From NCBI RefSeq assembly GCF_023516555.1, contig NZ_JAMGBD010000001.1:372001-436000 (forward strand): a stretch of 64,000 nt of DNA, given 5' to 3'. A model generated the notes under the pieces. The model was given only the letters and a program-made list of their open reading frames with translations, was not told the origin of the DNA and did not search any database. The stretch is from Sphingomonas alba (lineage in GTDB: Bacteria > Pseudomonadota > Alphaproteobacteria > Sphingomonadales > Sphingomonadaceae). Shown here one piece after another: positions 49,395-59,037 of the stretch. Position 1 is the first letter of the stretch. The number at the start of each line of letters is the position of its first letter. The translations under genes were made by a program, and so were the position numbers.

Positions 49395-50851
49395 CCCGGC
49401 GCGGCGTGCTCGGCGCTTCCGCGTGGAGCGGCATCGACGTCGTCGGACGGCAAGCAACCGCCTTCGTCTTCTCCATCGCCCTCGCTCGAATCCTCGGGCC
49501 CGCCGACTTCGGCACAGCCGCCCTGGCGATCATGTGTTCCGCGATCATTGTCGCGCTCGTGCAAACCGGGCTCGTCACCTGGCTCGTCAGCCGCGCCGAG
49601 ACCGGCCATGACGAGGAGAATGCGGCCTTCTGGCTCTGCCTGCTCGTCAGCAGCGCCCTCGCCGCCTCACTGGCCGCGCTGGCCCCGGCCCTCGCCGCCT
49701 TTTTCGCAGTGCCGATCCTCGAGCCGCTGATCTGGGCGGCCGCGGCGCAAATCGTCTTCGCAGCTTTGGGCGCGGTCCAGACCGGCCTTCTCACCCGCGC
49801 GCTTGCCATGCGGAAGCTGACGGTCGCCGGCATCGTCTCCGGCCTGGTTTCCGGCGGCCTCAGCGTCGCCATGGCGCTCAGCGGACGCGGCGCGATCAGC
49901 ATCGTCACCGGTCTCGCCGTCAACGCACTGGTCAACACGGTCATACTTTGGCTGCTCTGCCACTGGAGGCCCGGATTGCCGCGCGCGCTCGGCGCCATCC
50001 GCCCCCACTGGCATTTCCTGCGCAATCTAGGTGCATCGAACCTTCTTGAAGGTATTTACGGCAATATTTCCAATGCCTTGCTCGGCAAATTTCAGGGAGC
50101 GCACGAGCTCGGTCTCTACAACCGCGCCTTTGGGACGCAGCAGCTGCCGGGCAATATCATCGCCATGGCGGCGACGCGGGTCATGCTTCCCGTATTCGTC
50201 GACAGCCGCGAGCATCCCGAACGCCTGCGCAAAGACGTCGCCGCCGCCGTGCAGGTGTTGATGATGATCTCTTTGCCGGCGATGGCGGTACTGGCGGCTA
50301 CCTCCGACCTCGTCATCGAGACGTTGTTCGGCGCCAAATGGCTTCCCGCGGCGCCTCTCCTGTCGATCCTCGCCATCGGCGGCGCGCTCCTGCCGCTGCA
50401 CATCGTGAACTTGCAGTTCATGCTCGCCCAGGACCGGTCGGACGAATATCTCCGTGTCGAGACGATCAAGAAGGTGCTGGGCATCGGCTTGCTTTCGGTC
50501 GGCAGCCTTGGCGGCATTTATGGCGTCGCCATGGCCCAGGCGGCCTATTCGGTCCTCGCATTGCCGATCAACACCGGGCTGGCGAAGAAGACGATGGGCT
50601 ATGGCGCGCTGAAGCAGCTCATCGACCTCGCCCCTGCCGCCGCGGCCGCCGCGCTCATGGGCCTCTCCGCGCTTTTCTTGAAACGCGAGCTCCAGCTCCA
50701 GGCCCCCGCCGAGCTCACCGTCATCCTCGCCGCCTGCGCGGCCCTCTTCCTCACCCTGGTCGCCGCCAGCGGCCCATGGCTGGAGGGTCGCGGCCACATC
50801 AACCTGCTCAGCATCGTCAGGGAGGCCCGCAGCCGTGCGCCCCACGCATGA
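49391..50851 (+). CDS. Wzx-type oligosaccharide flippase
   Basis: A 486-aa inner-membrane protein with 12-14 helices of the polysaccharide transport (MOP/MVF) family. FSIALARILGPADFGTAALA is the typical N-terminal block; LLEGIYGNISNALLGKFQGA and LYNRAFGTQQLPGNIIAMAA match the second half of Wzx/WzxC-type proteins. It would flip undecaprenyl-linked repeat units. Its start overlaps the aminotransferase stop by 4 bp. Confidence 0.88.
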   Translation: MTRRGVLGASAWSGIDVVGRQATAFVFSIALARILGPADFGTAALAIMCSAIIVALVQTGLVTWLVSRAETGHDEENAAFWLCLLVSSALAASLAALAPALAAFFAVPILEPLIWAAAAQIVFAALGAVQTGLLTRALAMRKLTVAGIVSGLVSGGLSVAMALSGRGAISIVTGLAVNALVNTVILWLLCHWRPGLPRALGAIRPHWHFLRNLGASNLLEGIYGNISNALLGKFQGAHELGLYNRAFGTQQLPGNIIAMAATRVMLPVFVDSREHPERLRKDVAAAVQVLMMISLPAMAVLAATSDLVIETLFGAKWLPAAPLLSILAIGGALLPLHIVNLQFMLAQDRSDEYLRVETIKKVLGIGLLSVGSLGGIYGVAMAQAAYSVLALPINTGLAKKTMGYGALKQLIDLAPAAAAAALMGLSALFLKRELQLQAPAELTVILAACAALFLTLVAASGPWLEGRGHINLLSIVREARSRAPHA

Positions 50852-51791
50852 CCACGAGCAGTCGGATGCAGCGCTTCTCCCGGAGCAACCGCGCGTCAGC
50901 GTCCTCGTCATCACCTACAACCAGCAGGACTATGTCACCGAGGCGCTGAGCAGCGCTGCTTCCCAGCTTGCCGCATTCCCGTTCGAAATGGTGATCGGCG
51001 AGGATTGCTCGGCCGATGCAACGCGCTCGGTCTGCGCCGCATTCCAGCGGGCCCACCCCGACAAGGCCCGTCTCCTCTGGTCCGATCGCAATTTCGGCTT
51101 CCAGCACAATTTCGTCCGCACTCTCAGCGCCTGCCGCGGCGAATATGTCGCCCTACTCGAAGGCGACGACGCCTGGACCGACCCCGCCAAGCTCGAGCGG
51201 CAGGTCGCCGCGCTGGACGCCCATCCATCAATCAACGTCTGCATTACCCAGTCCCGCAAGCTGCTTCCCGACGGCACTCAGGCTTCGGCGCCGGAATGGG
51301 ATCGCGGTGCTTCGCCCCGCCTCATCCCAACCGCCGAGCTCACCGCCAAAGACGGCATGATGGCGCCGACCGCCTCGATCCTCGCCCGCCGCGAGGCCCT
51401 GCTCGGATTGCCGGAATGGGTGGCAGAGGCACCGGTATTCGACAGCTTCCTCCTCCTCGGCCTCGCCGGGCGAAAGGGCGCCTGGTACCTGCCGGAGGAA
51501 ACCAGTCTCTATCGCGTCTCCTCCGCCGGCTCCTGGTCGGAAAGTTTCGAGAACAAGCCGCGGGCGGACCGCGTCGCTTATTCACGCCGCATGCTCGCCG
51601 CCTACGACTCCGCCGTCCGCGATTTCGGCATCCCGGCTGCGTCGCTCCGCCGCCGCCTTAGCACCTTTCACTTGCTTCTCGCCCGCGACGCCTTCCGTCA
51701 CGGCGCTTTGGGCCAAGCTCTTCGCCATTGCCTCAGACTCGATCCCCGTTACGTTGGCGAACGCGTGCGGCACCGGCTGGGCCGCGTTTAG
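50835..51791 (+). CDS. Glycosyltransferase family 2
   Basis: A 318-aa cytosolic GT-A enzyme. RVSVLVITYNQQDYVTEALS is the nucleotide-sugar binding start, MVIGEDCSADATRSVC gives the first Asp, and VALLEGDDAWTDPAKLERQV the metal-binding DDxW. GTG 50835 follows GGGAGG and lies within the flippase gene, so translation is coupled. It adds a sugar to the lipid-linked unit; the specificity is unknown. Confidence 0.87.
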   Translation: MRPTHDHEQSDAALLPEQPRVSVLVITYNQQDYVTEALSSAASQLAAFPFEMVIGEDCSADATRSVCAAFQRAHPDKARLLWSDRNFGFQHNFVRTLSACRGEYVALLEGDDAWTDPAKLERQVAALDAHPSINVCITQSRKLLPDGTQASAPEWDRGASPRLIPTAELTAKDGMMAPTASILARREALLGLPEWVAEAPVFDSFLLLGLAGRKGAWYLPEETSLYRVSSAGSWSESFENKPRADRVAYSRRMLAAYDSAVRDFGIPAASLRRRLSTFHLLLARDAFRHGALGQALRHCLRLDPRYVGERVRHRLGRV

Positions 51792-51803
51792 GGGAGCGCG
51801 GCG

Positions 51804-53747
51804 TTGCAACAGCCATCGTACCGGCCCGATATCGACGGCCTGCGTGCCTTCGCCGTCCTTGCCGTCATCTTCTACCATTTCGGGCTAAGCGGATTTTCCG
51901 GCGGTTATGTCGGCGTCGACGTCTTCTTCGTCATCTCCGGCTTCCTGATCACCCAGATCCTGGTCCGCGAGCATGAGCTCGGCCGCTATTCGATCGTCAA
52001 ATTCTACGAGCGCCGCGTCCGCCGGATCATCCCGGCACTGCTGGTCCTGCTCGCCCTAACTCTGGCCGCCGGCTGGATCTTCCTCGCGCCGGCCGAATAT
52101 TCCGACCTCGGCAAGTCGACGCTCTCCGCCCTCGGCTTCGTCTCCAACATCAAGTTCTGGCGCGGCTCGGGCTATTTCGATCAGGCCGCAGTCCGGCCGA
52201 TCCTCCATACCTGGTCGCTCGCCGTCGAAGAGCAATTTTACATCTTCTACCCGCTCCTCCTTGCCCTGCTCTACCGGCTCGGCAAACGCTGGATCGGGCC
52301 GGTGATCCTGACAGGTCTGGCGGTGTCGCTCCTGCTCTCGGCGGCCGGAGTCTTCCTCAGCCCGTCAGCGACCTTCTTCCTCATCCCGACCCGGGCGTGG
52401 GAGCTGATGGTCGGCGCCGTGCTGGCACTTGGGCTGGTGCCGGGCATCGCCCGCCGCGGCGCTGCCGAAATCCTCGCCATCGTCGGCACAATCATGCTCG
52501 CGGCCTCGGTGCTGCTCTACGACCAGCGGACCTTCTTCCCCGGCCTCGCGGCACTGCTGCCTTGCCTGGGCACAGCATTGCTCATCCATTCCGGCAGCGG
52601 CCAGGAAACGCGGGTCAAGGCGCTGCTTTCCTGGCGGCCAATCGTCGTCGTCGGCCTCATGTCCTATTCGCTCTACCTCTATCACTTCCCGATCCACATT
52701 TACGCAGTGCGGCTGCTGTCGAGGGAGCTGACGCCGACCGATGCGGCGATCGGGATCGCCCTGACCTTTGTCCTGGCCTTCCTGTCATGGCGCTATGTCG
52801 AGCGCCCATTCCGCCAGCGCGACCGCTTCACCCGACGCCAGATCTTCGCCTTCGGAGCACTGGGCTCGCTTGCCGTGGCGATACCGGCGGCGGCAGTGGT
52901 TGCCACGACTGGGGCGATACAGCGCTTTTCAGAGGCGGACCGCCAAATGGTCTCCGCCGCTTCCGATTTCTCACCGGACGGGCTGAGCTGCATCAATATG
53001 GATGTTCGGACCGCCATGCGCGCTTCGCAATGCCACGTTGGGGACGGCACGAATGCTGAGCGCGGCACGGGTGACGACCTGCTGGTTGTCGGCGACTCCC
53101 ACGCGGCGGCAATTCTTCCAGCCGCTCGAAGCGCGGCCCAGAGCCTCCGCCTTTCGGGAACCATCCTCGCTTACAACAGCTGTGCGCCGTTGCTGGGTGC
53201 CGCCGCTCCGGCCTTATCGTGGAAGGACGCCAAGGGCTGTGCGGACCGCAACCGTGAATGGGTCCGGATCGTGCAGCATTCGAATATCGGAACGGTCGTC
53301 CTGGCGGGCTATTGGTCGTCGCACCTCCAATCCTGGGACAAATATGAAGGGGACGGCGGGCGACATATGGCCCGAGCTCTGAACCGCACGATGGACGCTC
53401 TGGCCGGCAAGCGGATCGTCATCCTTCTCGACGTCCCGCACGCGCGCCAGCCGATCTGGATTGACGCCATCTTTGCGCGCCGCTTCGGCCGGCCGAACCA
53501 GAAGCTGATATCCGGAGGCGACGACGAGGCCGCGCAAATCATTCGGAGAGTGGCCGCTGGAAGGGCCGAAGTGATCGACCTATCGGCTCCGTTCTGCACT
53601 GCAGGTCAGTGCGCCCTGTTCGATCGTCAAGGTCGCCCGATCCTGACCGACAGCAATCATGTGACTGCCAGCGTGTCGCGAGAAGTGCTGGCGCCTTTGC
53701 TTTACGCGGGGCTCGCTGCTCAGCCGCCGGTCACGAGCTCGAAATAG
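51804..53747 (+). CDS. Acyltransferase-3 with C-terminal SGNH domain (OafA-like)
   Basis: A 647-aa membrane protein. Ten or more helices of the acyltransferase-3 fold start with IDGLRAFAVLAVIFYHFGLS (Arg and His of the family motif). From about residue 400 a periplasmic SGNH hydrolase-like domain follows, with LLVVGDSHAAAILPAARSAA (Ser in GDSH) and the late Asp/His pair in TDSNH. Such fusions O-acetylate surface polysaccharides. The start codon is TTG 51804 with GGGGAG upstream. The 3' end overlaps the convergent GT4 gene by 28 bp. Confidence 0.88.
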   Translation: MQQPSYRPDIDGLRAFAVLAVIFYHFGLSGFSGGYVGVDVFFVISGFLITQILVREHELGRYSIVKFYERRVRRIIPALLVLLALTLAAGWIFLAPAEYSDLGKSTLSALGFVSNIKFWRGSGYFDQAAVRPILHTWSLAVEEQFYIFYPLLLALLYRLGKRWIGPVILTGLAVSLLLSAAGVFLSPSATFFLIPTRAWELMVGAVLALGLVPGIARRGAAEILAIVGTIMLAASVLLYDQRTFFPGLAALLPCLGTALLIHSGSGQETRVKALLSWRPIVVVGLMSYSLYLYHFPIHIYAVRLLSRELTPTDAAIGIALTFVLAFLSWRYVERPFRQRDRFTRRQIFAFGALGSLAVAIPAAAVVATTGAIQRFSEADRQMVSAASDFSPDGLSCINMDVRTAMRASQCHVGDGTNAERGTGDDLLVVGDSHAAAILPAARSAAQSLRLSGTILAYNSCAPLLGAAAPALSWKDAKGCADRNREWVRIVQHSNIGTVVLAGYWSSHLQSWDKYEGDGGRHMARALNRTMDALAGKRIVILLDVPHARQPIWIDAIFARRFGRPNQKLISGGDDEAAQIIRRVAAGRAEVIDLSAPFCTAGQCALFDRQGRPILTDSNHVTASVSREVLAPLLYAGLAAQPPVTSSK

Positions 53748-54805
53748 CGAGCTACGGAAGCGGAACCGGTCATCTCCAACGCGCGATTTCGCATCGTCTG
53801 AGGATCTGGAGTCCTGGCGAGCGCCCGGCGCATCGCTTCAGCTAAGGCCGCCTCATCATTGCAGGGTGCCAATTCGCCCAAACGACCACCATCCAACAAT
53901 TCTGCGGGTCCACTAACACAGTCCGTGCTGGCGACATTGAGCCCCGCGTACATCGCTTCCGCGAGCGCTACGGGCGATCCCTCGTAATTGGAGGACAGGA
54001 CAAACAGGTCGGCGGCCGCAAGGTAGGGCCAGGGGTCCACGACGAATCCTGGCATCACCACACGGTCGGCAATGCCAAGGTCCAGCGCCAGGGCCTCCAA
54101 CCGTCCCCGCTCCGCTCCATCGCCCAGAATGACCAGCACCGCTTCGGGGTCGTCGAGCCGTGCGAAGGCCCGCAGCAGCAGCGCCTGGTTCTTCACCGGG
54201 TTCATGGACCCAATGTTGAGGATTTTCTTGGCTGCGCCGCGCCAAAGGGCTTCGGCTTCCTTTGTCTTGGCCAGCGTGCTTGGCGGGGAAATCGGGCTGT
54301 ACACGACGTCGATATGGTCGCGCGGAATATGGGCCAGTCCGGCTAGGTCGTCCGCCGCCGCCGCCGAACAGGCAATGCGCACGTCGGCGAGCGGGTAAAA
54401 CAGCCGGGTCGTCCAGCGAAAGTTACGCAGCTCCTTCCCGTGGCCGCTCTGCGCGAAATGCTGTGAATAATGGGTATGGTCGCTGACCGTCAGGCGCGCG
54501 CGCGATCGCGCGAGCCGATGAGCCAAGACAGCAATGATCGTGTTCGGCCACATGATGGCGTGAAGTGCGTCTGGCCGACGCTTCCGCAGGTATCGGATCA
54601 GCCGCGGCAACGAGGCAATGCGGCGCGGCGCCCGCAGCTCAATGACGCGGACCTTCGGTGATAACAAAGGCAAAAGTTCGCCGCCGCCGGTAATAAGAAC
54701 AAGGTCGACGTCGTGACCCCGCGCAATCAAGTCGTTGGCGGATGTCAAAGCAACGCGTTCGGCGCCTCCCCCACCGAGATTCCAGACAAAAATCGCGACC
54801 AACAT
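53720..54805 (-). CDS. Glycosyltransferase family 4
   Basis: A 361-aa GT-B enzyme. The N-terminal FVWNLGGGGAERVALTSAND is the GT4 acceptor-domain opening; NIGSMNPVKNQALLLRAFAR and SSNYEGSPVALAEAMYAGLN (ExxxxxxxE) form the donor site. Similar to galactosyl- and N-acetylgalactosaminyl-transferases of capsule loci. It is the last gene of a minus-strand set with the GNAT and deacetylase genes. Confidence 0.87.
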   Translation of the reverse strand: MLVAIFVWNLGGGGAERVALTSANDLIARGHDVDLVLITGGGELLPLLSPKVRVIELRAPRRIASLPRLIRYLRKRRPDALHAIMWPNTIIAVLAHRLARSRARLTVSDHTHYSQHFAQSGHGKELRNFRWTTRLFYPLADVRIACSAAAADDLAGLAHIPRDHIDVVYSPISPPSTLAKTKEAEALWRGAAKKILNIGSMNPVKNQALLLRAFARLDDPEAVLVILGDGAERGRLEALALDLGIADRVVMPGFVVDPWPYLAAADLFVLSSNYEGSPVALAEAMYAGLNVASTDCVSGPAELLDGGRLGELAPCNDEAALAEAMRRALARTPDPQTMRNRALEMTGSASVARYFELVTGG

Positions 54806-54845
54806 GCCTTGCGGTTTAGTGGCGCGCTCGACGGGCGCAACCGAG

Positions 54846-55814
54846 CTAGTAGCTATCGTGGTCGAACGGCGTGATTGACCATGAGGAAGGGCCGGTTGCG
54901 TCCGAATTGAACGTGATGAACGGAATCCGGTCGGAAGCTGGTCCCCGGCGGAACGGGTTGCGAACGAAGCCGTAACTTTTCAGGCGCCTCTCGAACGGCG
55001 TGTCCCGCTGGCAGATCGTCAGAATACCCTTGGACCGCGGCGACAGGCTCCTTCGACGCAAGGCGGACATAACGCTACGCCCCGCACCATCTCCTGCCTC
55101 CCAGAAATCAAACAGGAAGACGAAATCCCCTGACCGGTAGAAGATCGCGTAGGCATCCTCACCGTCCCGCAGGTAATTGTATTGCCTTCGGGGATTTGCC
55201 AGCCGCCATGCAACAAACGCGTGGCTGCGCTCTATGGAATTGGCCGCATTAAGGCCGCTGCGCTCGATCATGGCGAATAGCGGATCATCGGGCCTATCCA
55301 GCACGGCCAGCTCTGCTTTCCGCAATCCCAGGGAAGGAAAGGCAGTCAACGGATAGGGTTGGAACAGGTAGGGAATTTCAAACTCCACCTTCCATCCCAT
55401 TTTCAAGAATCCAGGGGTCGAAGTCGGGCCGCCGAAGCCCAAAGCAAGAAAGCGGGAGTCAGCCTCCATGGCACGGTCGTAGGTCAGCCGTGCGAGCGAC
55501 TGGAACAGGCCCCGTCGCCGATGGTGGGAATGAGTCATCGTATCGCAGGACTGATATATCCGGCGGACCATCCCATCGAAGCGATAGGATTCCGGGATCA
55601 TTCCATAGAATGCCGCAATGGACCCGTCCTGCTCGCTTCTGGCGATGCAGCCGATCGCTTCACCGGCCGGGTTATCCAGATACTTCCACTGAAAGTAGCT
55701 CGGCGACACGGAATCCCCGAACGCGTCGAGCATCAAGGGTTGGAGTTCCGCAAAAATGTCGCGATTCAGCGGCTCGACCCGGTATCCTTCCTGCAAGGGA
55801 ACCGGGTCCGCCAC
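54846..55814 (-). CDS. GNAT-fold acyltransferase of a polysaccharide locus
   Basis: A 322-aa protein with two GNAT-like halves. YFQWKYLDNPAGEAIGCIAR is the typical N-terminal block, HHRRRGLFQSLARL is the acyl-CoA pyrophosphate loop, and a second helix-strand set lies near HAFVAWRLANPRRQYNYLRD. Proteins of this kind accompany exopolysaccharide genes and are thought to N-acylate amino sugars; the role is inferred from context. It starts one base after the deacetylase stop. Confidence 0.75.
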   Translation of the reverse strand: MADPVPLQEGYRVEPLNRDIFAELQPLMLDAFGDSVSPSYFQWKYLDNPAGEAIGCIARSEQDGSIAAFYGMIPESYRFDGMVRRIYQSCDTMTHSHHRRRGLFQSLARLTYDRAMEADSRFLALGFGGPTSTPGFLKMGWKVEFEIPYLFQPYPLTAFPSLGLRKAELAVLDRPDDPLFAMIERSGLNAANSIERSHAFVAWRLANPRRQYNYLRDGEDAYAIFYRSGDFVFLFDFWEAGDGAGRSVMSALRRRSLSPRSKGILTICQRDTPFERRLKSYGFVRNPFRRGPASDRIPFITFNSDATGPSSWSITPFDHDSY

Positions 55815-55815
55815 T

Positions 55816-56784
55816 CTAGTTCCTCACGAAACCCGTAGCGCGGTAACGCAGCTCTGCCGGGGTCTCGCCGTATATTCCGAAGCGCGGATGGGACTTAGCC
55901 GTCGGTTCGGAATAGTCCTCCCCGGTCAGAAGAATATGGTGATAACCGGCGTCGAACAAAATCTTGTCGATGCGAGAATCGCTACAGCCATTGGGAACGG
56001 CGTAAACATCGGTGCTGCAACCGAGTTTGTCGGAGAAATACTGCATGCACGACTCCGCATCGTGCCGGACGTACTCGTCATCCTCGCAAGTGAGTGTCGC
56101 ATGTTCGAACGAATGCGCGCCGACTTCATGCTCGGCAACGATCGTGCGCGCTGTTCCAAGATCCATCATCGCCGTGGGCGTAAACCCGCTGGCCGTGAGA
56201 ATCTGTGGTAGCAGGGCTTCCGCCAGTGCTTTCTGCTCACTCATCGGTCTGAAACGCACGAAATCAGAAAGCGCGCTCCCAAATCGCTGGCGGTCTGACC
56301 GGTCAGATGGGGCAAGTCCGGGAACGTCTAGGCGCCGCCACTCTCGGTCTGCGACGCGGCCAACGAAATCCTGGACCAGGACGCTCAATGGCGGATGACC
56401 CGACTCAATCGTCGCCGGGATAAGATTGATGTTACAGCGGACGCCATGCTTGCGCATGATCGGCACAGCGAATTCGGCGAAGTCTTGATAACCATCGTCG
56501 AACGAAATGATCAGCGGCGGCTTGGGGCCTTTCGAATGATATCGACGAAGATCGTCGAAGGTCAGGACATCAAAATGAGCCGAGCAGAACCGCATCGCCT
56601 CTTCGAACAAAGCTGGCGCGAGCGGCGGATAGGTGCTTCCATCCTCGGGAGCTACCCGATGAAAATTCAGGATCGTCAGGCGACCCTGTGATCGTAGCTT
56701 GTCTAACTTGCGGCGCACGGCAGGTGCACTGCTACCGGCCCGAAAAATAACGCGCTTCGCTATCGACTTTACGCTGCTCAGCAT
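55816..56784 (-). CDS. Polysaccharide deacetylase (NodB domain)
   Basis: A 322-aa protein with a complete NodB pattern: PLIISFDDGYQDFAEFAVPI (catalytic and metal Asp), VRCNINLIPATIESG, and EHEVGAHSFEHATLTCEDD with the HxxxH zinc motif. No convincing signal peptide. It may de-N-acetylate a lipid-linked sugar, and the neighbouring GNAT could then add a different acyl group. ATG 56784; the divergent methyltransferase lies beyond a gap of about 200 bp. Confidence 0.85.
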   Translation of the reverse strand: MLSSVKSIAKRVIFRAGSSAPAVRRKLDKLRSQGRLTILNFHRVAPEDGSTYPPLAPALFEEAMRFCSAHFDVLTFDDLRRYHSKGPKPPLIISFDDGYQDFAEFAVPIMRKHGVRCNINLIPATIESGHPPLSVLVQDFVGRVADREWRRLDVPGLAPSDRSDRQRFGSALSDFVRFRPMSEQKALAEALLPQILTASGFTPTAMMDLGTARTIVAEHEVGAHSFEHATLTCEDDEYVRHDAESCMQYFSDKLGCSTDVYAVPNGCSDSRIDKILFDAGYHHILLTGEDYSEPTAKSHPRFGIYGETPAELRYRATGFVRN

Positions 56785-56989
56785 GAGGAAGTGGCTCTAG
56801 GACTCGTTCATCATGGAGTCGAGTTGCGTCGATTGAGATGGAAATATTGCGCTGTCCTACAAGCCGGGATTTGTGCCAGCGTCCGCGGATGAAGTTCCGC
56901 GTCGCCTCAAACCCAAAGGTAACAGGGGTAACGACCCCCCGTTTTCGTTGGATTTGGCGTTACCCTCCGCCATCCCCGGCGCATTGTGC

Positions 56990-57973
56990 ATGACCGTTTC
57001 GGCTGCTTTCACCGACCCGAGGACTGGCGAGCCGCTGGGTGACGATGGCGACAGCCTCGTCGGCGGCGGGGCACGCTATCCGGTCGTCGCCGGCATCCCC
57101 CGCTTCTGCGAGATTGAGAATTACACCGCCAGCTTCGGCATGCAGTGGAACCTGTTCGAACGGACGCAGATCGACGGCGAAGGCGTCAGCCTGCCGATCA
57201 GCTCTTCGCGTCTCTTCGACGAGACCGCCTGGGAACCGGCGCAGCTTGCGGGCCTCGACATCCTCGAAGTCGGGTCCGGCGCCGGCCGCTTCAGCCGCGT
57301 CATCCTCAAAGAGACACAGGCCAACCTTTTCAGCATCGATTATTCATCGGCGGTCGAGGCCAATATGCGGAACAACGGCCGCTTCGGCGCCGGCCGTTTC
57401 CATCTTGCCCAGGCCAGCATTTACGAAATGCCCTTTCCCGATGGCCGCTTCGACAAGGTGCTTTGCCTTGGCGTGTTGCAGCACACGCCCGACTTCGAAG
57501 CCTCCGTCCATGCGCTCATCCGCAAGGCCAAGCCGGGTGCCGAGATCGTCGTCGATTTTTACCCGGTGCGCGGCTGGTGGACAAAGCTGCACGCCAAATA
57601 TCTTTTGCGCCCCTTCACCCGCCGGATGCCGCGGGAGCGGCTGCTCCGCCTGATCGAGAGGAACATCGACCAGCTAATGTCGGCGTCACGGGCGCTTCGG
57701 CGTGCGGGCCTCGGTTCGTTAACGCGGTTCCTGCCCATCGTGGACATCCGCACTCTTCCGCTCGACATGACGCCGGCGGCGCGGCGCGAGACCGCAGTCT
57801 TGGACACCTTCGACATGTTCTCACCCGAGCACGATCACCCCCAGCGGATCGCGGATGTCGCGGCCATGTTCGAACGCGGCGGCGCCACGGTCACTTTCGC
57901 GGGGTTCGTCGAAATCGCGACCGGCCAGGCTGCGGTCGTCCGTGCCGTCCGCAAACCGGGTCAGAATGGATAA
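56990..57973 (+). CDS. SAM-dependent methyltransferase with Trm112-like N-terminus
   Basis: A 327-aa protein whose first 45 residues (FTDPRTGEPL, GARYPVVAGIPRF) have the Trm112-like fold seen in many glycan-locus methyltransferases but without the zinc Cys. The class I domain has ILEVGSGAGRFSRVILKE, LFSIDYSSAVEANM, FDKVLCLGVLQHTPDFEASV and KPGAEIVVDFYPV. The open frame reaches back to GTG 56873, but that extension is unlike the family, so ATG 56990 is preferred; its ribosome site is weak. Confidence 0.8.
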   Translation: MTVSAAFTDPRTGEPLGDDGDSLVGGGARYPVVAGIPRFCEIENYTASFGMQWNLFERTQIDGEGVSLPISSSRLFDETAWEPAQLAGLDILEVGSGAGRFSRVILKETQANLFSIDYSSAVEANMRNNGRFGAGRFHLAQASIYEMPFPDGRFDKVLCLGVLQHTPDFEASVHALIRKAKPGAEIVVDFYPVRGWWTKLHAKYLLRPFTRRMPRERLLRLIERNIDQLMSASRALRRAGLGSLTRFLPIVDIRTLPLDMTPAARRETAVLDTFDMFSPEHDHPQRIADVAAMFERGGATVTFAGFVEIATGQAAVVRAVRKPGQNG

Positions 57974-59001
57974 AAATGGTACGGCACCCAGAATCGGGCG
58001 TGGGTGGCGAAGTTCAGCCAGATGAACTGGACGGCGAAACTATAGGCGGCGACGAGCAGGACGCCGGTGCTGCGCTGGGTATAAACGAAGGGTATGCGGC
58101 TCAGGATCACAAGCTGCAGCGGCATCAGGTAGATTGAGAGGCGATCGACCGCGGTCGAAGAGGGCGTCAGGATCAAGGCGGCGAGCGCGCCGAACGAGGC
58201 GATCGAGAAATAGAACCAGAGCTTGTCTTCATGATCGGGGAATTCGAAGCGCTTGCGACGGAAGAGGAGCAGGCTGGCGGCCAGCACCTCCATGGCGATG
58301 CGGATGGCGGCGCCCTGCGAGCTGTACTTCGTCTTGATGTAATTATCGACGAAGGCGTCCATCGTGTCCTTGAGGAAGACGTCGTACAAAGCGACGCCCA
58401 GAGCCACGCCGCCAAGGATGTTGAGGAACCGGTTCCTCGGCCGCGAGAAGATGGCGAGCGGGAGGATGGCGACGGCCGTGCGGTGGAAGGTGGCGGCGAG
58501 GACGGCATAGACCGCGAACCGCGCCAGGGACCCGCCGCGGATCAGCGCCGACAGGCCGGCCATGATCAGCCCGAGCGCCGCCGCCTGGCGCGTATAATTG
58601 GAGACAACGATCACCATGTAGGGAACGGCGACCAGCACCGCGAGCCACGGATAGGGCTGCAACCTGGACAGGCGGAACAGGCCCCAGGTGAAGATGGCGG
58701 CGCAAATGAGGTTCACCAGCCAGATCTCGCCGCCGAGCTGGCCGACGGCCCAGTTCACCGCCTGGTAGCCGGGATCCCCGATGTCGAGTGCGCGGCTGAA
58801 GCTGACCTGGCTCGCGTACCGAAAGATGAACTCGTAGGTCTTCCAGTCGGCGCCGATCTTGTAGCGCAGGCCAACCATGATGAGGATCGCCAGCCCGCCT
58901 GCGATCCAGAAAGGCCGGCGGCGTTGGAAGTCGGGTTCGCGCCGGCTGTCGACGAAGGCGCCGAATGCGAAAAATCCGAACAGGGCCCAATAAACCAACA
59001 T
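57961..59001 (-). CDS. EpsG-type polysaccharide polymerase (Wzy-like)
   Basis: A 346-aa membrane protein with about ten helices. YWALFGFFAFGAFVDSRR and GLRYKIGADWKTYEFIF are the EpsG family pattern, and VVSNYTRQAAALGLIMAGLS with FHRTAVAILPL form the central periplasmic loop region. It probably joins repeat units flipped by the Wzx protein. It overlaps the convergent methyltransferase by 13 bp. Confidence 0.85.
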   Translation of the reverse strand: MLVYWALFGFFAFGAFVDSRREPDFQRRRPFWIAGGLAILIMVGLRYKIGADWKTYEFIFRYASQVSFSRALDIGDPGYQAVNWAVGQLGGEIWLVNLICAAIFTWGLFRLSRLQPYPWLAVLVAVPYMVIVVSNYTRQAAALGLIMAGLSALIRGGSLARFAVYAVLAATFHRTAVAILPLAIFSRPRNRFLNILGGVALGVALYDVFLKDTMDAFVDNYIKTKYSSQGAAIRIAMEVLAASLLLFRRKRFEFPDHEDKLWFYFSIASFGALAALILTPSSTAVDRLSIYLMPLQLVILSRIPFVYTQRSTGVLLVAAYSFAVQFIWLNFATHARFWVPYHFYPF

Positions 59002-59037
59002 TCGCCCGGCTTGCCTCCCGTTACGCCCCCACCGTGC

